The position numbers and the translations under genes were made by a program. The notes under the pieces were generated by a model. The model was not told the origin of the DNA. It ran no database searches and saw only the letters and a program-made list of their open reading frames with translations. A stretch of DNA of 64,000 nucleotides from Bacteroidaceae bacterium (GTDB taxonomy: Bacteria; Bacteroidota; Bacteroidia; Bacteroidales; Bacteroidaceae), in the NCBI GenBank assembly GCA_016280445.1, contig JAEEGS010000034.1, positions 1-64,000 on the forward strand. Reading direction: 5' to 3'. Of the stretch, positions 49,657 to 59,556 are shown piece after piece (positions within the stretch are counted from its first letter, which is position 1; each line of letters begins with the position of its first letter).

Positions 49657-52221
49657 ATGAGTTTCATTTGGCATCATACACATCACGGGAACATGTGCAG
49701 TGGCTGTTGGAGGGCTACTGCATATGTATGGCTGATGGTGTTGTGGCTGATGGTGTGTGTGGACGGTTGGGCACAAGAGGAAAGGGGATACCATGCTTTG
49801 CCTACACAAGCACAACTGCCTGTGTCGAATGTCAATGTCATCATGCAAGACCGTGAGGGGTACATGTGGTATGGAACTGCGGGTGGTGGACTATGTCGTG
49901 ACGATGGTTATCAGGTGGTGGCTTATGGCAGCAAGGGGAAGGGAAGAGGTGTTGTGGAAAATGATGAGGTGACTTGTCTGGCAGAGGGAAAAGACGGAAC
50001 TATCTGGTTCGGCACTCGCGCTGGTGCGTACTATATAGATAAAAAGGACTGGCGTGTGCACCGGCTGAAAGACAAACACGTAGGGGTGAGGAAGGTGAAC
50101 TGTATGGGTGTGACGGCTGATGGCTGTGTGTGGATAGGTGTGTTAAGAGATGTGGTGAAGTTCTCATCTGACGGACGTTTCAAAAAGGTGCTCAGCATAG
50201 GTGATAATAGCCGTGAGGAAGTAAAGGAGATGATGGTGGACTCGAAAGGGATGTTGTGGCTCACCATTCTCAGAGGCGGTTTGGCAACTATCCAACCGAA
50301 GACGGATATGCTGACCCGTTTGTCTTGGGAATATCCTTATGCGGCAGGTTTTGTTGTGGAGGATACGGTACGCCAGTGCTACTGGGTGGGCACATGGGGT
50401 GGTGGAATTGTGAGATACCCTGACATGGTGGCAGAACCTGCCACCATGGTGACCATGGAGAAACAGAAGTTTGGTAGTGAGGTGTATAACTTGTGGATTG
50501 ACCAGAAGGACGCTGTCATGTGGGTGGCTACGATGGATGATGTATATGCCTACAAAATAAGTGGAGTAGGAAAGGAGAAGCAACCTTTGCTGCAGCCAAT
50601 GGGGTTGACTCATCTCTTGCCGAAAGGGAAGAAGATGGTCAATAAACTGTTTGTGGATAGAAGGGAGAACATTTGGGTTCCAGGATATTCACCGCACACG
50701 TTCATTCTGTCGAAGGGCTTTTCTGGCAGTCACATTGAGCGGGATGAGGTGAAGGCGATGAGCGAACAGATGGGTTATAAAATTATGGTGCATCGCATTG
50801 TGCGTGAAGGTGATTATTACTGGATCTATCAGAACCGTACACGTCTGTCGCTCTATCATGCAGAGACGGGGCAACTGGTGTTTATGGCCAACGATGCAAA
50901 GCCCGCACCGCTTAGTACACAGCGGGTGCTGGCGAAGTGTCAGTCGCAGCAAGGTGTGTGGACGTGCAACGGAAAACGGCTGATCCACGCATGGCATGAG
51001 GGGATGACCATTCATTGGGAAGAGATTCCTGAGGCACAAACACCCAACTACATCTCGGCATTGTCAGATGAGGGGAATGGCCGTTTATTGATAGGTACGG
51101 AGAAGCAGGTGCTGTTGTTTGACTATCGGCAGCAGGTGCTCAAGCCACTAACGGACTCGGTGGGTATCATCCAACAGGTAGGGTACGACCGAAATGGACG
51201 ACTGATATATACGACCAATCCGAAGGCTCCTTTGCATATCAAGGATAAGAATGGCCATCTTTGGACGCTGAATGAACTGACACTGAGGGAATACAGCCCT
51301 AAGACGGGTGCTTCAAGAACGCTGAATGCCTCGGATGACAATATTGGCATGGACTTTTTTACGGACATCACATCATGTGGTGACAGTATCTGTTTGGGAG
51401 GTATAGGGGCTTTCTGCATCATTGGTTCTTGTCGGGACTTGGATGGTGTGCGTCCCGACGACAGCATTATGGTGACCAAGTATGATACGCTTCACCGTGT
51501 GAGTGTTTCCACCATGAATCATCTGTATGCAGCTTCCATTCACTATGCGTATCGCCTTAATGGCAAAGGAGAATGGACGGAATTGCCTGTAGGCACGAAC
51601 GTCATCGACATCAGTGAGGCTGGGTATGGACATCATACATTGTGGGTGAAGGCGACGGATGAGTTTGGTGTGTGGCATGCGGAACAGCCTGTTCTTCAGT
51701 TTGCGATGCCATTGCCGTGGTGGCTGCGTTGGTGGGCGTGGTGCATTTATGCGGTTGTTGGTATTGTGTTGGTGGGCGTCGTGCTCCATTGGAGACAAAT
51801 AGGACGTACCAATAAGGTGAAGGAGTCCTCCAATATTGATGAAACAGGGAGTGTGTCGGATGTTCCTGTAGAGCAACAATCGGTTGTCCAAGATCCGTTC
51901 TTGCAGAAGGTGGAGAGTTTAGTGCATAAGAATTTGGACAACAGTGACTATAGTGTGGATGACCTTTCTCATGACCTTGGCATGAGCCGCATGAATATGT
52001 ATAGAAAGTTCAGAAGTCTCTCCATCAAGACTCCATCTGATTATATGAAGAGTTGTCGCCTGAAAAAAGCGATGGAACTCCTGAAAAGTTCCACCGCTTC
52101 TGTGACGGAAGTTGCATACAGAGTTGGCTTTTCTTCCCCTCAGTATTTCGCAAAATGTTTCAAGGATGAGTATGGGATGACCCCGCGTGAAGTTAGCAGG
52201 GGCGCTGTTTTGGAAGATTGA
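49657..52221 (+). CDS. Membrane-spanning Reg_prop/AraC regulator lacking kinase domains
   Basis: An 854-aa protein. After a hydrophobic leader (AYVWLMVLWLMVCVDGWA, residues about 22-39) comes a two-component-regulator propeller (repeats such as DREGYMWYGTAGGGL, KDGTIWFGTRAGAYY, SKGMLWLTILRGGL), then a Y_Y_Y-type domain, one membrane segment (about 690-712) and a cytoplasmic AraC domain (DDLSHDLGMSRMNMYRKF, EVAYRVGFSSPQYFAKCF). The histidine kinase and receiver modules of hybrid regulators are absent, so signal passes directly from periplasm to DNA-binding domain. It lies between the PL11/GH2 and rha operons and probably senses a pectic oligosaccharide. An alternative ATG at 49693 is possible. 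Confidence 0.88.
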   Translation: MSFIWHHTHHGNMCSGCWRATAYVWLMVLWLMVCVDGWAQEERGYHALPTQAQLPVSNVNVIMQDREGYMWYGTAGGGLCRDDGYQVVAYGSKGKGRGVVENDEVTCLAEGKDGTIWFGTRAGAYYIDKKDWRVHRLKDKHVGVRKVNCMGVTADGCVWIGVLRDVVKFSSDGRFKKVLSIGDNSREEVKEMMVDSKGMLWLTILRGGLATIQPKTDMLTRLSWEYPYAAGFVVEDTVRQCYWVGTWGGGIVRYPDMVAEPATMVTMEKQKFGSEVYNLWIDQKDAVMWVATMDDVYAYKISGVGKEKQPLLQPMGLTHLLPKGKKMVNKLFVDRRENIWVPGYSPHTFILSKGFSGSHIERDEVKAMSEQMGYKIMVHRIVREGDYYWIYQNRTRLSLYHAETGQLVFMANDAKPAPLSTQRVLAKCQSQQGVWTCNGKRLIHAWHEGMTIHWEEIPEAQTPNYISALSDEGNGRLLIGTEKQVLLFDYRQQVLKPLTDSVGIIQQVGYDRNGRLIYTTNPKAPLHIKDKNGHLWTLNELTLREYSPKTGASRTLNASDDNIGMDFFTDITSCGDSICLGGIGAFCIIGSCRDLDGVRPDDSIMVTKYDTLHRVSVSTMNHLYAASIHYAYRLNGKGEWTELPVGTNVIDISEAGYGHHTLWVKATDEFGVWHAEQPVLQFAMPLPWWLRWWAWCIYAVVGIVLVGVVLHWRQIGRTNKVKESSNIDETGSVSDVPVEQQSVVQDPFLQKVESLVHKNLDNSDYSVDDLSHDLGMSRMNMYRKFRSLSIKTPSDYMKSCRLKKAMELLKSSTASVTEVAYRVGFSSPQYFAKCFKDEYGMTPREVSRGAVLED

Positions 52222-53014
52222 ACACGTCCTGCACTTCTTTCATGGCTTCAGCGGTCATACCATCGGGTTCGCTGCCCATGTTGCGAGCGCACATGTAGAT
52301 GTTGGCAGCCTTGCAGAGCACGTCTGTCTGGTCGAAAGCATCCATGATGTCGGTGCCGACAGCGACAGTGCCATGTTTCTCCCATAGCACCACATCGTGG
52401 GTCTTGATCTGTTCCAAGGTGGCTTCAGCCAACTCGACGGATGACGGAAGTGCATAAGGCACAATGCCAATGCCGAGGGGGGCAAAGGCGAGGGTTTCGG
52501 GTATCATCGACCAAAGTACACGGGTCATCTCGTCACCCTTAAGGAACCGCTGGATGTGCGACATGGCAACGAGTTCGATAGGGTGGGTGTGAAGAGTAGC
52601 CTTGTAGCAGGAGCCTGTCTCTAAAAGATAATTTTGGAGCGCGAGGTGAGTGGGCAGTTCAGAGGTCGGCATCACTGGCTCGTCAGCAATGATTTCGTAA
52701 CTGGCACAATCATCGCAGATGCGAACAATAGAGCCGTTTTGCATCGGCCAGCGAGCCAAATCACGCATGCGTTTTCCGGTGCCCTTGCAGTAGAAATATT
52801 TGCCTTTAAGATGTGGCAGTACCATGCCTATCTGCTTAATCGGAGCAATGGCAGGCATTGCTTTGCACTCATCGTCCATATAGTCAGTGACATTGACGGT
52901 GATGTTGCCACCATTTCTCTCCGCCCAGCCTTTCTGCCAAAGATAGCCAGTCACTTCGGCTATTTGGTCAATCACGGCCGCCAAACCTGGACGGCCTTCT
53001 AATATACTTTTCAT
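52193..53014 (-). CDS. rhaD: Rhamnulose-1-phosphate aldolase
   Basis: A 273-aa class II aldolase that splits L-rhamnulose 1-phosphate into dihydroxyacetone phosphate and L-lactaldehyde. Motifs are NGGNITVNVTDY for phosphate binding and TLHTHPIELVAMSH with two zinc-ligand histidines; a third is in LWEKHGTVAVGTDIM. Length matches the family. It is last in the rha operon. Its last 29 bp overlap the end of the convergent regulator gene, with no terminator between them. Confidence 0.95.
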   Translation of the reverse strand: MKSILEGRPGLAAVIDQIAEVTGYLWQKGWAERNGGNITVNVTDYMDDECKAMPAIAPIKQIGMVLPHLKGKYFYCKGTGKRMRDLARWPMQNGSIVRICDDCASYEIIADEPVMPTSELPTHLALQNYLLETGSCYKATLHTHPIELVAMSHIQRFLKGDEMTRVLWSMIPETLAFAPLGIGIVPYALPSSVELAEATLEQIKTHDVVLWEKHGTVAVGTDIMDAFDQTDVLCKAANIYMCARNMGSEPDGMTAEAMKEVQDVFNLPKQRPC

Positions 53015-53039
53015 AACTTTAAACTCTATACCTTAAACT

Positions 53040-54368
53040 CTAAACTTTATCTCCATATCTTTCTTTCGTAATTTGTTCCAATGATTTGCCTCTCGTATTA
53101 GGTGCGCCCACCACTCCCACAATGAGGGAGATGAGCAGCAGGACAATCATGCAATAGGCAGCGATGGTGAAACCCTCACCGTTTTCGCCATAGATGAAGG
53201 TGAAGACCAGTCCCCATACAGCAGAGAGTCCTCGCACGATGAAGAACATCAGTCCTTGGGCTCCTGCACGGAACTTGGCAGGGAAGAGTTCTGAGCCCCA
53301 CAAGGCATAAAATATCTGCACAGAAAGACCTCCGTTGATGCCCCAAAGAATGGAGAATGCCCAAAGGCCTCCCATCCCGTTTACCCCACCAATAATCACA
53401 AACCATGTGGCCAATGCAGCCACCAAACCAAGCACGTAGAACAATTTATGTGGCAGTTTGTCGATGAGGAAGGAAAGTCCGAATGTGATGACTACAACGA
53501 AAGCCCATCCTACACAACTGAGCATATTGGCCTGTTCATTGCTCACTCCGCCTGCCGTTTCGTAGATGTGGGGCTGGAAGAATCCCATGACGGATGCCAC
53601 AAGGTTCCAGGTAAGGTAGATGGAGGCAAGAAAGCAAACAGTTTTGACGGCGGTCTTATTGGAGAAGAGAAGCTTGATGTTGTCCACAATGCCACCCTTG
53701 TCTTTGGACTTGTTGGACGTGAACTCAGAGCTTTCCTGCAATTGCCGTTGCAAGTTCCATGCTACAAGTGCCACAATGAAGAGGGTGAAGAAAACCACTC
53801 GTGAACTGAACACTTCCACTACAGCTTTTGAGGCGTCGGCACCCACAATGCTGTATGCCAAAGACTCCACAGGTGCATAGAGGTAGCCACCTGGAGCAAA
53901 AAGCATGCCAAAAAGCAGGATAATCATAGGACCAAAACCCCATGACATCTGGGAAATACAAATATTGCGACCTCGTTTGTTGTTCTCCGAACTCTCGGAG
54001 ATGTATGTCCACGAAGCAGGCACACCAATGCCCACAGAGATGCCTGTAATCAGGAATCCTGTTAGCAGCATGGGGTAATTGACCGTACACATAATGATGA
54101 GCACGCCCAACATATACACCAACAGGTTGTAAGTGAAAATGAACTTGCGACCAAACTTGTCTGCCAAGAAGCCGCCGATAATGGCGCCGATGGCAGCACC
54201 CAGTGCGTTAGCACTCAACGCATTGAGCCAGCCAAGGTGAATTTCCTCCAGATTGAGGTATTCCTTCCAAAGGGTCAATCCGCTAGCACCAGCCACGATG
54301 GCTCCTGCATCGAGATAATTGTTGAGAGACACCGCGAGGGTGCTCTTCAAAGAACCACTTGTTGCCAT
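53040..54368 (-). CDS. MFS sugar transporter, probable L-rhamnose permease
   Basis: A 442-aa major facilitator protein with about 12 membrane helices. The sugar-porter loop GGFLADKFGRKF lies between helices 2 and 3, PASWTYISESSENNKRGR at the helix 4-5 loop, and GSELFPAKFRAGAQG near helix 10. It sits between rhaA and rhaD with 25-nt and 3-nt gaps, so L-rhamnose uptake by proton symport is the natural role. The E. coli rhamnose carrier RhaT belongs to a different superfamily; here an MFS protein takes its place, as in Bacteroides rhaP. Confidence 0.87.
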   Translation of the reverse strand: MATSGSLKSTLAVSLNNYLDAGAIVAGASGLTLWKEYLNLEEIHLGWLNALSANALGAAIGAIIGGFLADKFGRKFIFTYNLLVYMLGVLIIMCTVNYPMLLTGFLITGISVGIGVPASWTYISESSENNKRGRNICISQMSWGFGPMIILLFGMLFAPGGYLYAPVESLAYSIVGADASKAVVEVFSSRVVFFTLFIVALVAWNLQRQLQESSEFTSNKSKDKGGIVDNIKLLFSNKTAVKTVCFLASIYLTWNLVASVMGFFQPHIYETAGGVSNEQANMLSCVGWAFVVVITFGLSFLIDKLPHKLFYVLGLVAALATWFVIIGGVNGMGGLWAFSILWGINGGLSVQIFYALWGSELFPAKFRAGAQGLMFFIVRGLSAVWGLVFTFIYGENGEGFTIAAYCMIVLLLISLIVGVVGAPNTRGKSLEQITKERYGDKV

Positions 54369-54371
54369 ATC

Positions 54372-55625
54372 TTATCGTTTGCTGGTTACGTCTGCCACAT
54401 ACTGGTCAATGTCCTTGATGAAGTCCTGACCTACAGGCACATTATTACGCACGCAGAACTCGTCATATACTGCTTGCCAAGGCATCGCCTTCTGTTCTTC
54501 GATAAGTGCCAGCACTTTGTAGCCCTCGCCTGCAAGTTCGAGCTTGGAGATGGTGGCACGAGGTTCCAACAGCGCACGGAGCATGCATTTCTGGGCGGCA
54601 CGAGAACCGATGACGTAAGCACCGATACGATTGATAGAGCCATCGAAGAAGTCGAGTCCGTAGTGAACACGGTCGAGAGCATCGGCACGTACAATTTCAA
54701 AGAAGAGGTCTTGAGTGGGGTCATCCATGATGGTCACGTGGTCAGAATCCCAACGCACAGGACGGCTCACATGGAGCATCAACTCCTTTACAAACGGCAA
54801 TACGGCACTCACCTTGTCACCAGGCATTTCAGTGGGGTGATAGTGACCTGTATCGATGGTCAGAATCTTGTCGTACTTGGCTGCGTAGGCCGTGTAGAAA
54901 TCGTGGCTGCCCACAGTGAAACTCTCCAGGCCGATGCCAAACACCTTGCCTTCAATGCAGTCCTTCATCATGGGCTGCTTCTTTTCGAAAATTTCGTCCA
55001 GCGACTGCTTGAGCAGGTTACGGTAGAGGGCATGGTTCACACTCACGTCCTTGCAACCGTCGTGCACCCAGAGGTTCATGATACAAGGGTCGCCCTGTGC
55101 CTCACCCATCGCATTGGCAATGTCGCGGCAACGCTTGGTGTGCTCAATCCAGAAGTTGCGGATGCCATCATCGGGATTTGCCAACGAGAGGCTACCACTT
55201 TTCGGATGGGAGAAGGAAGATGAGTTGAAGTCGAGGAACGTGTTGTTCTCCTTTGCCCAGTCAATCCACGACTGGAAGTATTCCACGGTGACTTCGTCGC
55301 GGTCAACCACCTTGCCCTTGAAGTCACCATAAATCTCGTGCAGGTTCAGGCGGTGAGTGCCAGGAATGAGGCTCTTTGCCTTGAGGATGTCCTGACGAAG
55401 TTCGTCGATGTTGCGGGCTGCACCAGGGAAGTCGCCTGTACTCTGGATGCCGCCGCTCATGGAGCCTGCTTGTACTTCAAAGCCATGTACATCATCTGCT
55501 TGCCAGCAGTGGAGAGACAGATGGAAATCCTGCAGTTGCTTCAGTACCGCTTCAGTGTCCACTCCCATTTCAGCGTAACGAGCTTTTGCCACTTCATACG
55601 CCTTCTTTACCAATTCTTCTTTCAT
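54372..55625 (-). CDS. rhaA: L-rhamnose isomerase
   Basis: A 417-aa TIM-barrel isomerase converting L-rhamnose to L-rhamnulose. The family stretches LSLHCWQADDVHGFE, FLDFNSSSFSHPKSG, NLWVHDGCKDV and TIDTGHYHPTEMPGDK (with metal-ligand His and Asp) are all present, and the length is typical. It lies 36 nt downstream of rhaB and 3 nt upstream of the transporter gene. Confidence 0.96.
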   Translation of the reverse strand: MKEELVKKAYEVAKARYAEMGVDTEAVLKQLQDFHLSLHCWQADDVHGFEVQAGSMSGGIQSTGDFPGAARNIDELRQDILKAKSLIPGTHRLNLHEIYGDFKGKVVDRDEVTVEYFQSWIDWAKENNTFLDFNSSSFSHPKSGSLSLANPDDGIRNFWIEHTKRCRDIANAMGEAQGDPCIMNLWVHDGCKDVSVNHALYRNLLKQSLDEIFEKKQPMMKDCIEGKVFGIGLESFTVGSHDFYTAYAAKYDKILTIDTGHYHPTEMPGDKVSAVLPFVKELMLHVSRPVRWDSDHVTIMDDPTQDLFFEIVRADALDRVHYGLDFFDGSINRIGAYVIGSRAAQKCMLRALLEPRATISKLELAGEGYKVLALIEEQKAMPWQAVYDEFCVRNNVPVGQDFIKDIDQYVADVTSKR

Positions 55626-55661
55626 TGTTTGTTGTTTTTAAGATATAAGTTAATTCGTGAT

Positions 55662-57128
55662 TCATTTGGTTACTTCCAGATATTTTGTGTAGGCAGCATC
55701 CCATGCCGCCGTGTCTTGTGGCAGGTAGGTCTTCTGCTCAATGGAGGCGGCAATCATCCGACGCATCTCGAACATGTCATTCACCAATCCTGCTGCCTTG
55801 GCTTGCAGCATGATGTTGCCGATGGCTGTGCCCTCCACTGGTCCCGTCACTACTGGAATGCCGAGGCTGTTGGCTGCCATCTGCATGAGGTAGCCGTTCA
55901 GCGAACCTCCACCAATCACATGCAGTTTCTCGATGGGGAATGGTGCCATGTCTTTCAGATAGCCCAGCACTTGACGATAGCGCATGGCGAGACTCTCGAA
56001 GATGCAGCGTGCCATTGCTTTATAATCTTGAGGCACAGGTTGCCCTGTTTTCTGGCAGTAGTTCTTGATGGCTTCCACCATGCTGGCCGGATTGGCAAAA
56101 TCAGGCGCATCGGGGAAGATGAAACTCTGGAATGCAGGTGCATCCATGCTGTCCTTATTGATTTGGTTCACGTTGTCTGGTGCATCCGTCCATTCCTTGC
56201 GGCAACGCTCCAAGAGCCACATGCCACAGATATTTTTCAGGAAACGTGTAGTGCCTTCGATGCCGCCCTCGTTCGTGAAGTTGTACTCAAAACTCTTCTC
56301 CGAAATGATGGCATCCTTCGTTTCGATGCCCAAGAGCGACCAAGTGCCACAACTCAGATAGGCAAACCGTTCATTTTCAGCAGGAACTGCTGCCACTGCA
56401 GCACCTGTATCATGCCCTGCTACAGCCACCACAGGTACTGCGTCCAATCCTGTCATTCGCTGTATTTCGGGAGTCAGCACTCCCACCTTGTCGCTGGGGT
56501 TCACATAGCGTCCGAACTGACTCTCTTTCAGTCCTATCGCGCCAATCAGTTCTGGGTCTATCTTCTTGGTTCGTGGGTCAAGGAACTGGCTTGTGGATAG
56601 TATGGTGTACTCACACACGGTCTCGCCTGTCAACATGTACATCAGGGCATCAGGGACAAAGAGAATCTTGTCCGCTGCTTCTAATGCGGAGTCATTGTTC
56701 TTTTTCAGTGTTGCTAACTGAAAGAGCGAGTTGAACTGCATGAACTGGATGCCCGTCTTTTCGTACACTTTCTCCTTGGATACCAGTTTGAAGTATTCCT
56801 CCATCGCATGGTCGGTGTGGGGGTCGCGATAGCAGTATGGGTTGCGCAGCACACCGCCATCCTTGCCAATCATCACAAAATCCACTCCCCATGTGTCAAT
56901 GCCGATGGAAGTAATGCTGATGCCTTCGTCACTCACCACCTTCAGCCCTCGGATGATTTCATTGTACAAGGCAAAAATGTCCCAAAAGAAATGCCCTCCC
57001 GTTTCGATAATGTGGTTCGGGAAGCGTGTTAACTCTCGTTGTTCCAGTTTTCCATCCACAATCGAACCTAAGATGGTGCGTCCACTTGTGGCACCCAAGT
57101 CGACTGCGAAAAAATTGATGTTAGCCAT
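55662..57128 (-). CDS. rhaB: Rhamnulokinase
   Basis: A 488-aa FGGY-family kinase phosphorylating L-rhamnulose. The phosphate motif FFAVDLGATSGRTILG opens the protein; later come IGIDTWGVDFVMIGKDGG, AGHDTGAAVAAVPA and the C-terminal VIGGGSLNGYLMQMAANSLG. The longest frame begins at a GTG 84 nt earlier, but that extension crosses the -7 element, so ATG at 57128 (MANINFF) is the start. It heads the operon rhaB-rhaA-transporter-rhaD. No mutarotase or lactaldehyde reductase gene is present nearby. Confidence 0.94.
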   Translation of the reverse strand: MANINFFAVDLGATSGRTILGSIVDGKLEQRELTRFPNHIIETGGHFFWDIFALYNEIIRGLKVVSDEGISITSIGIDTWGVDFVMIGKDGGVLRNPYCYRDPHTDHAMEEYFKLVSKEKVYEKTGIQFMQFNSLFQLATLKKNNDSALEAADKILFVPDALMYMLTGETVCEYTILSTSQFLDPRTKKIDPELIGAIGLKESQFGRYVNPSDKVGVLTPEIQRMTGLDAVPVVAVAGHDTGAAVAAVPAENERFAYLSCGTWSLLGIETKDAIISEKSFEYNFTNEGGIEGTTRFLKNICGMWLLERCRKEWTDAPDNVNQINKDSMDAPAFQSFIFPDAPDFANPASMVEAIKNYCQKTGQPVPQDYKAMARCIFESLAMRYRQVLGYLKDMAPFPIEKLHVIGGGSLNGYLMQMAANSLGIPVVTGPVEGTAIGNIMLQAKAAGLVNDMFEMRRMIAASIEQKTYLPQDTAAWDAAYTKYLEVTK

Positions 57129-57161
57129 ATTGATGCAGGTTGAAATATTAGTTAGTAGTGA

Positions 57162-57191
57162 CAAAGTTACCACTTTATTTTCATAGAACAA
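57162..57191 (-). promoter_or_regulatory. Promoter of the rha operon
   Basis: On the minus strand: TTG (57191-57189), 19 nt, TAACTTTG (57169-57162), a full match. The leader of about 30 nt contains CTACTAACTAAT, the motif shared by several leaders here. Confidence 0.75.
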
Positions 57192-57254
57192 AGAAAAATC
57201 ATAAATCACCACATTTAGGTACGATTTTTTTCTGTTTATCCTGTGAAATTGTCG

Positions 57255-57262
57255 TAACTTTG
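57255..57262 (+). promoter_or_regulatory. -7 element of pflB
   Basis: TAACTTTG lies 53 nt ahead of the pflB ATG. The base group 20 nt upstream is TCTG rather than TTTG, so the -33 half is weak. Confidence 0.6.
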
Positions 57263-57315
57263 CATCGTTTTTAAGAGAACAACCCAGTATTCACCCCTTT
57301 AATAAAAAATCTTCT

Positions 57316-59556
57316 ATGAAACTGACAAACCAGATTGAAGGCTACGAAGGCTATATGTGGAAGCGTGAAATCAATGTACGCGACTTCATTCAGCATAATT
57401 ACACTCCCTATCTGGGTGATGAATCGTTCCTTGTGGGTCCGACGGCTAAGACCAAGGCGCTGTGGAATCAACTCTCTGAGATGTTCAAGGTGGAGCGTGA
57501 GCGTGGCGTCTATGATGCCGAGCAGAAACTGCCCCAGTCGTTGGACACCTACGGAGCAGGCTATATAGACAAGGATAACGAGGTCATCGTGGGTCTCCAG
57601 ACGGATGCCCCTCTCAAACGTGGCATTTTCCCCAAGGGCGGCATTCGCATGGTGGAAAATGCGCTCAATGCCTATGGCTACAAACTTGACCCTTTCACCA
57701 AGGAAATCTATACAAAATACCGTAAGACCCACAATGAGGGTGTCTTCTCGGCCTACAACAAGGATATCCGCAATGCACGTCATGCCCACATCATCACAGG
57801 ACTTCCTGATGCTTATGGACGTGGACGTATCATCGGCGACTACCGACGCATAGCCCTTTATGGTGTGGACAACCTTATCGAAGAGCGCAAGCGTTTCCTC
57901 GACCGTCTTGACATTCAGGAGATGACTGAAGAGTGCATCCAGCAACGTGAGGAAACATCGGAGCAGATTGCCGCATTGAAGAGTTTTGTGAAGATGTGTG
58001 CCAATTATGGCTTTGATGTGACCCGTCCAGCGCAGAATGCACGTGAGGCCGTGCAGTTCGTCTATTTCGGCTATCTTGGTGCTGTGAAAGATCAGGATGG
58101 TGCAGCCATGTCCATCGGACGTGTCTCGACTTTCCTTGACATTTTCATCGAGAGGGATATCAAGGAGGGCCGACTCACGGAAGAGGAGGCTCAGGAACTC
58201 ATCGACCAGATGATTATCAAACTCCGCATCGTCCGTTTCCTCCGCACACCCGAATACAACGACCTTTTCTCTGGCGACCCTGTTTGGGTTACCGAGTCAA
58301 TCGGTGGAATGGGTGTGGATGGCCGCACGATGGTCACCAAGACTTCTTACCGCTTCCTTCACACTCTCGAGAATCTCGGCCCTGCTCCTGAACCAAACTT
58401 GACCGTGCTTTGGGCGCAGAATCTGCCCGAGAACTGGAAGCGCTATTGTGCCAAGATGTCTATCAAGACTTCTGCCATCCAATACGAGAACGATGATTTG
58501 ATGCGTCCAGACTATGGTGATGACTACGGTATTGCATGCTGTGTCAGCCCGATGAAGATTGGCAAGCAGATGCAGTTCTTTGGTGCACGTGCCAATCTGG
58601 CCAAATGTTTGCTCTACGCCATCAATGGTGGCCGCGACGAAATCAGTGGCGAGCAGATTGGTCCCGATTTCGCCCCAATCACCAGCGAATACCTTGACTA
58701 CAAAGAACTGATGTACAAGTTCGAGAATATGATGCGTTGGTTGGCAAAGACATATGTCAATGCGCTGAAAATCATACACTACATGCACGACAAGTACGAC
58801 TATGAGGCCTATCAGATGGCACTCATCGATGGGGATGTGATTCGTACTCGTGCCACAGGTATTGCGGGTCTTTCCATTGTGACCGACTCGTTGGCTGCCG
58901 TGAAGTATGGTAAGGTGCGTGTTATCCGCGACGAGCGCGGCATTGCTGTAGGCTTTGAGCAGGAAGGCACTCCTTCGCTGCCTTTTGGTAACAACGATGA
59001 ACGAACCGATAAGATAGCGTTGATGGTGACCGAGAAATTCATGGAGTATCTCCGTCAGCATGAGACTTATCGACACGCCATCCCCACCCAGTCGTTGCTG
59101 ACCATTACATCGAATGTGGTGTATGGCAAGAACACGGGTGCAACTCCTGACGGCCGTCTCAAAGGCGTTCCGTTTGCACCAGGCGCCAACCCTATGAATG
59201 GACGCGACATCAAGGGTGCTGTGGCTGCACTTGCTTCTGTGGCAAAACTTCCTTTCCAGCACAGTCACGACGGTATCTCCTACACGTTTGCCATTTCGCC
59301 TGCTACTCTTGGTAAACAGAATGATACTCAGATAGATAATCTTGTCGGTTTGATGGATGGATACTTCACACCAGATGGTGGACATCATCTCAATGTGAAC
59401 GTGTTTGACCGCGAACTTCTTGTCGATGCGATGGAGCATCCGGAGAAATATCCGCAACTCACCATCCGCGTCAGCGGTTATGCTGTCAACTTCGTCAAAC
59501 TGACACGCGAACAGCAACTCGACGTGCTCTCACGCACCATCAACCACTCACTTTGA
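57316..59556 (+). CDS. pflB: Pyruvate formate-lyase
   Basis: A 746-aa glycyl-radical enzyme converting pyruvate and CoA to acetyl-CoA and formate anaerobically. The adjacent catalytic cysteines are Cys408-Cys409 in [11 protein letters not shown], diagnostic of true PFL rather than a diol dehydratase-type relative, and the radical glycine is Gly721 in RVSGYAVNF. Length is normal. It is coupled to its activase, whose ATG overlaps its stop (TGATG). Formate can feed the formate-tetrahydrofolate ligase at 7694. Confidence 0.97.
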   Translation: MKLTNQIEGYEGYMWKREINVRDFIQHNYTPYLGDESFLVGPTAKTKALWNQLSEMFKVERERGVYDAEQKLPQSLDTYGAGYIDKDNEVIVGLQTDAPLKRGIFPKGGIRMVENALNAYGYKLDPFTKEIYTKYRKTHNEGVFSAYNKDIRNARHAHIITGLPDAYGRGRIIGDYRRIALYGVDNLIEERKRFLDRLDIQEMTEECIQQREETSEQIAALKSFVKMCANYGFDVTRPAQNAREAVQFVYFGYLGAVKDQDGAAMSIGRVSTFLDIFIERDIKEGRLTEEEAQELIDQMIIKLRIVRFLRTPEYNDLFSGDPVWVTESIGGMGVDGRTMVTKTSYRFLHTLENLGPAPEPNLTVLWAQNLPENWKRYCAKMSIKTSAIQYENDDLMRPDYGDDYGIACCVSPMKIGKQMQFFGARANLAKCLLYAINGGRDEISGEQIGPDFAPITSEYLDYKELMYKFENMMRWLAKTYVNALKIIHYMHDKYDYEAYQMALIDGDVIRTRATGIAGLSIVTDSLAAVKYGKVRVIRDERGIAVGFEQEGTPSLPFGNNDERTDKIALMVTEKFMEYLRQHETYRHAIPTQSLLTITSNVVYGKNTGATPDGRLKGVPFAPGANPMNGRDIKGAVAALASVAKLPFQHSHDGISYTFAISPATLGKQNDTQIDNLVGLMDGYFTPDGGHHLNVNVFDRELLVDAMEHPEKYPQLTIRVSGYAVNFVKLTREQQLDVLSRTINHSL

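Noticed and set aside
57129..57212. GTG start extending rhamnulokinase by 28 residues
   Set aside because: The extension covers the rha promoter and lacks similarity to FGGY kinases; MANINFFAVDLG is a normal family start.
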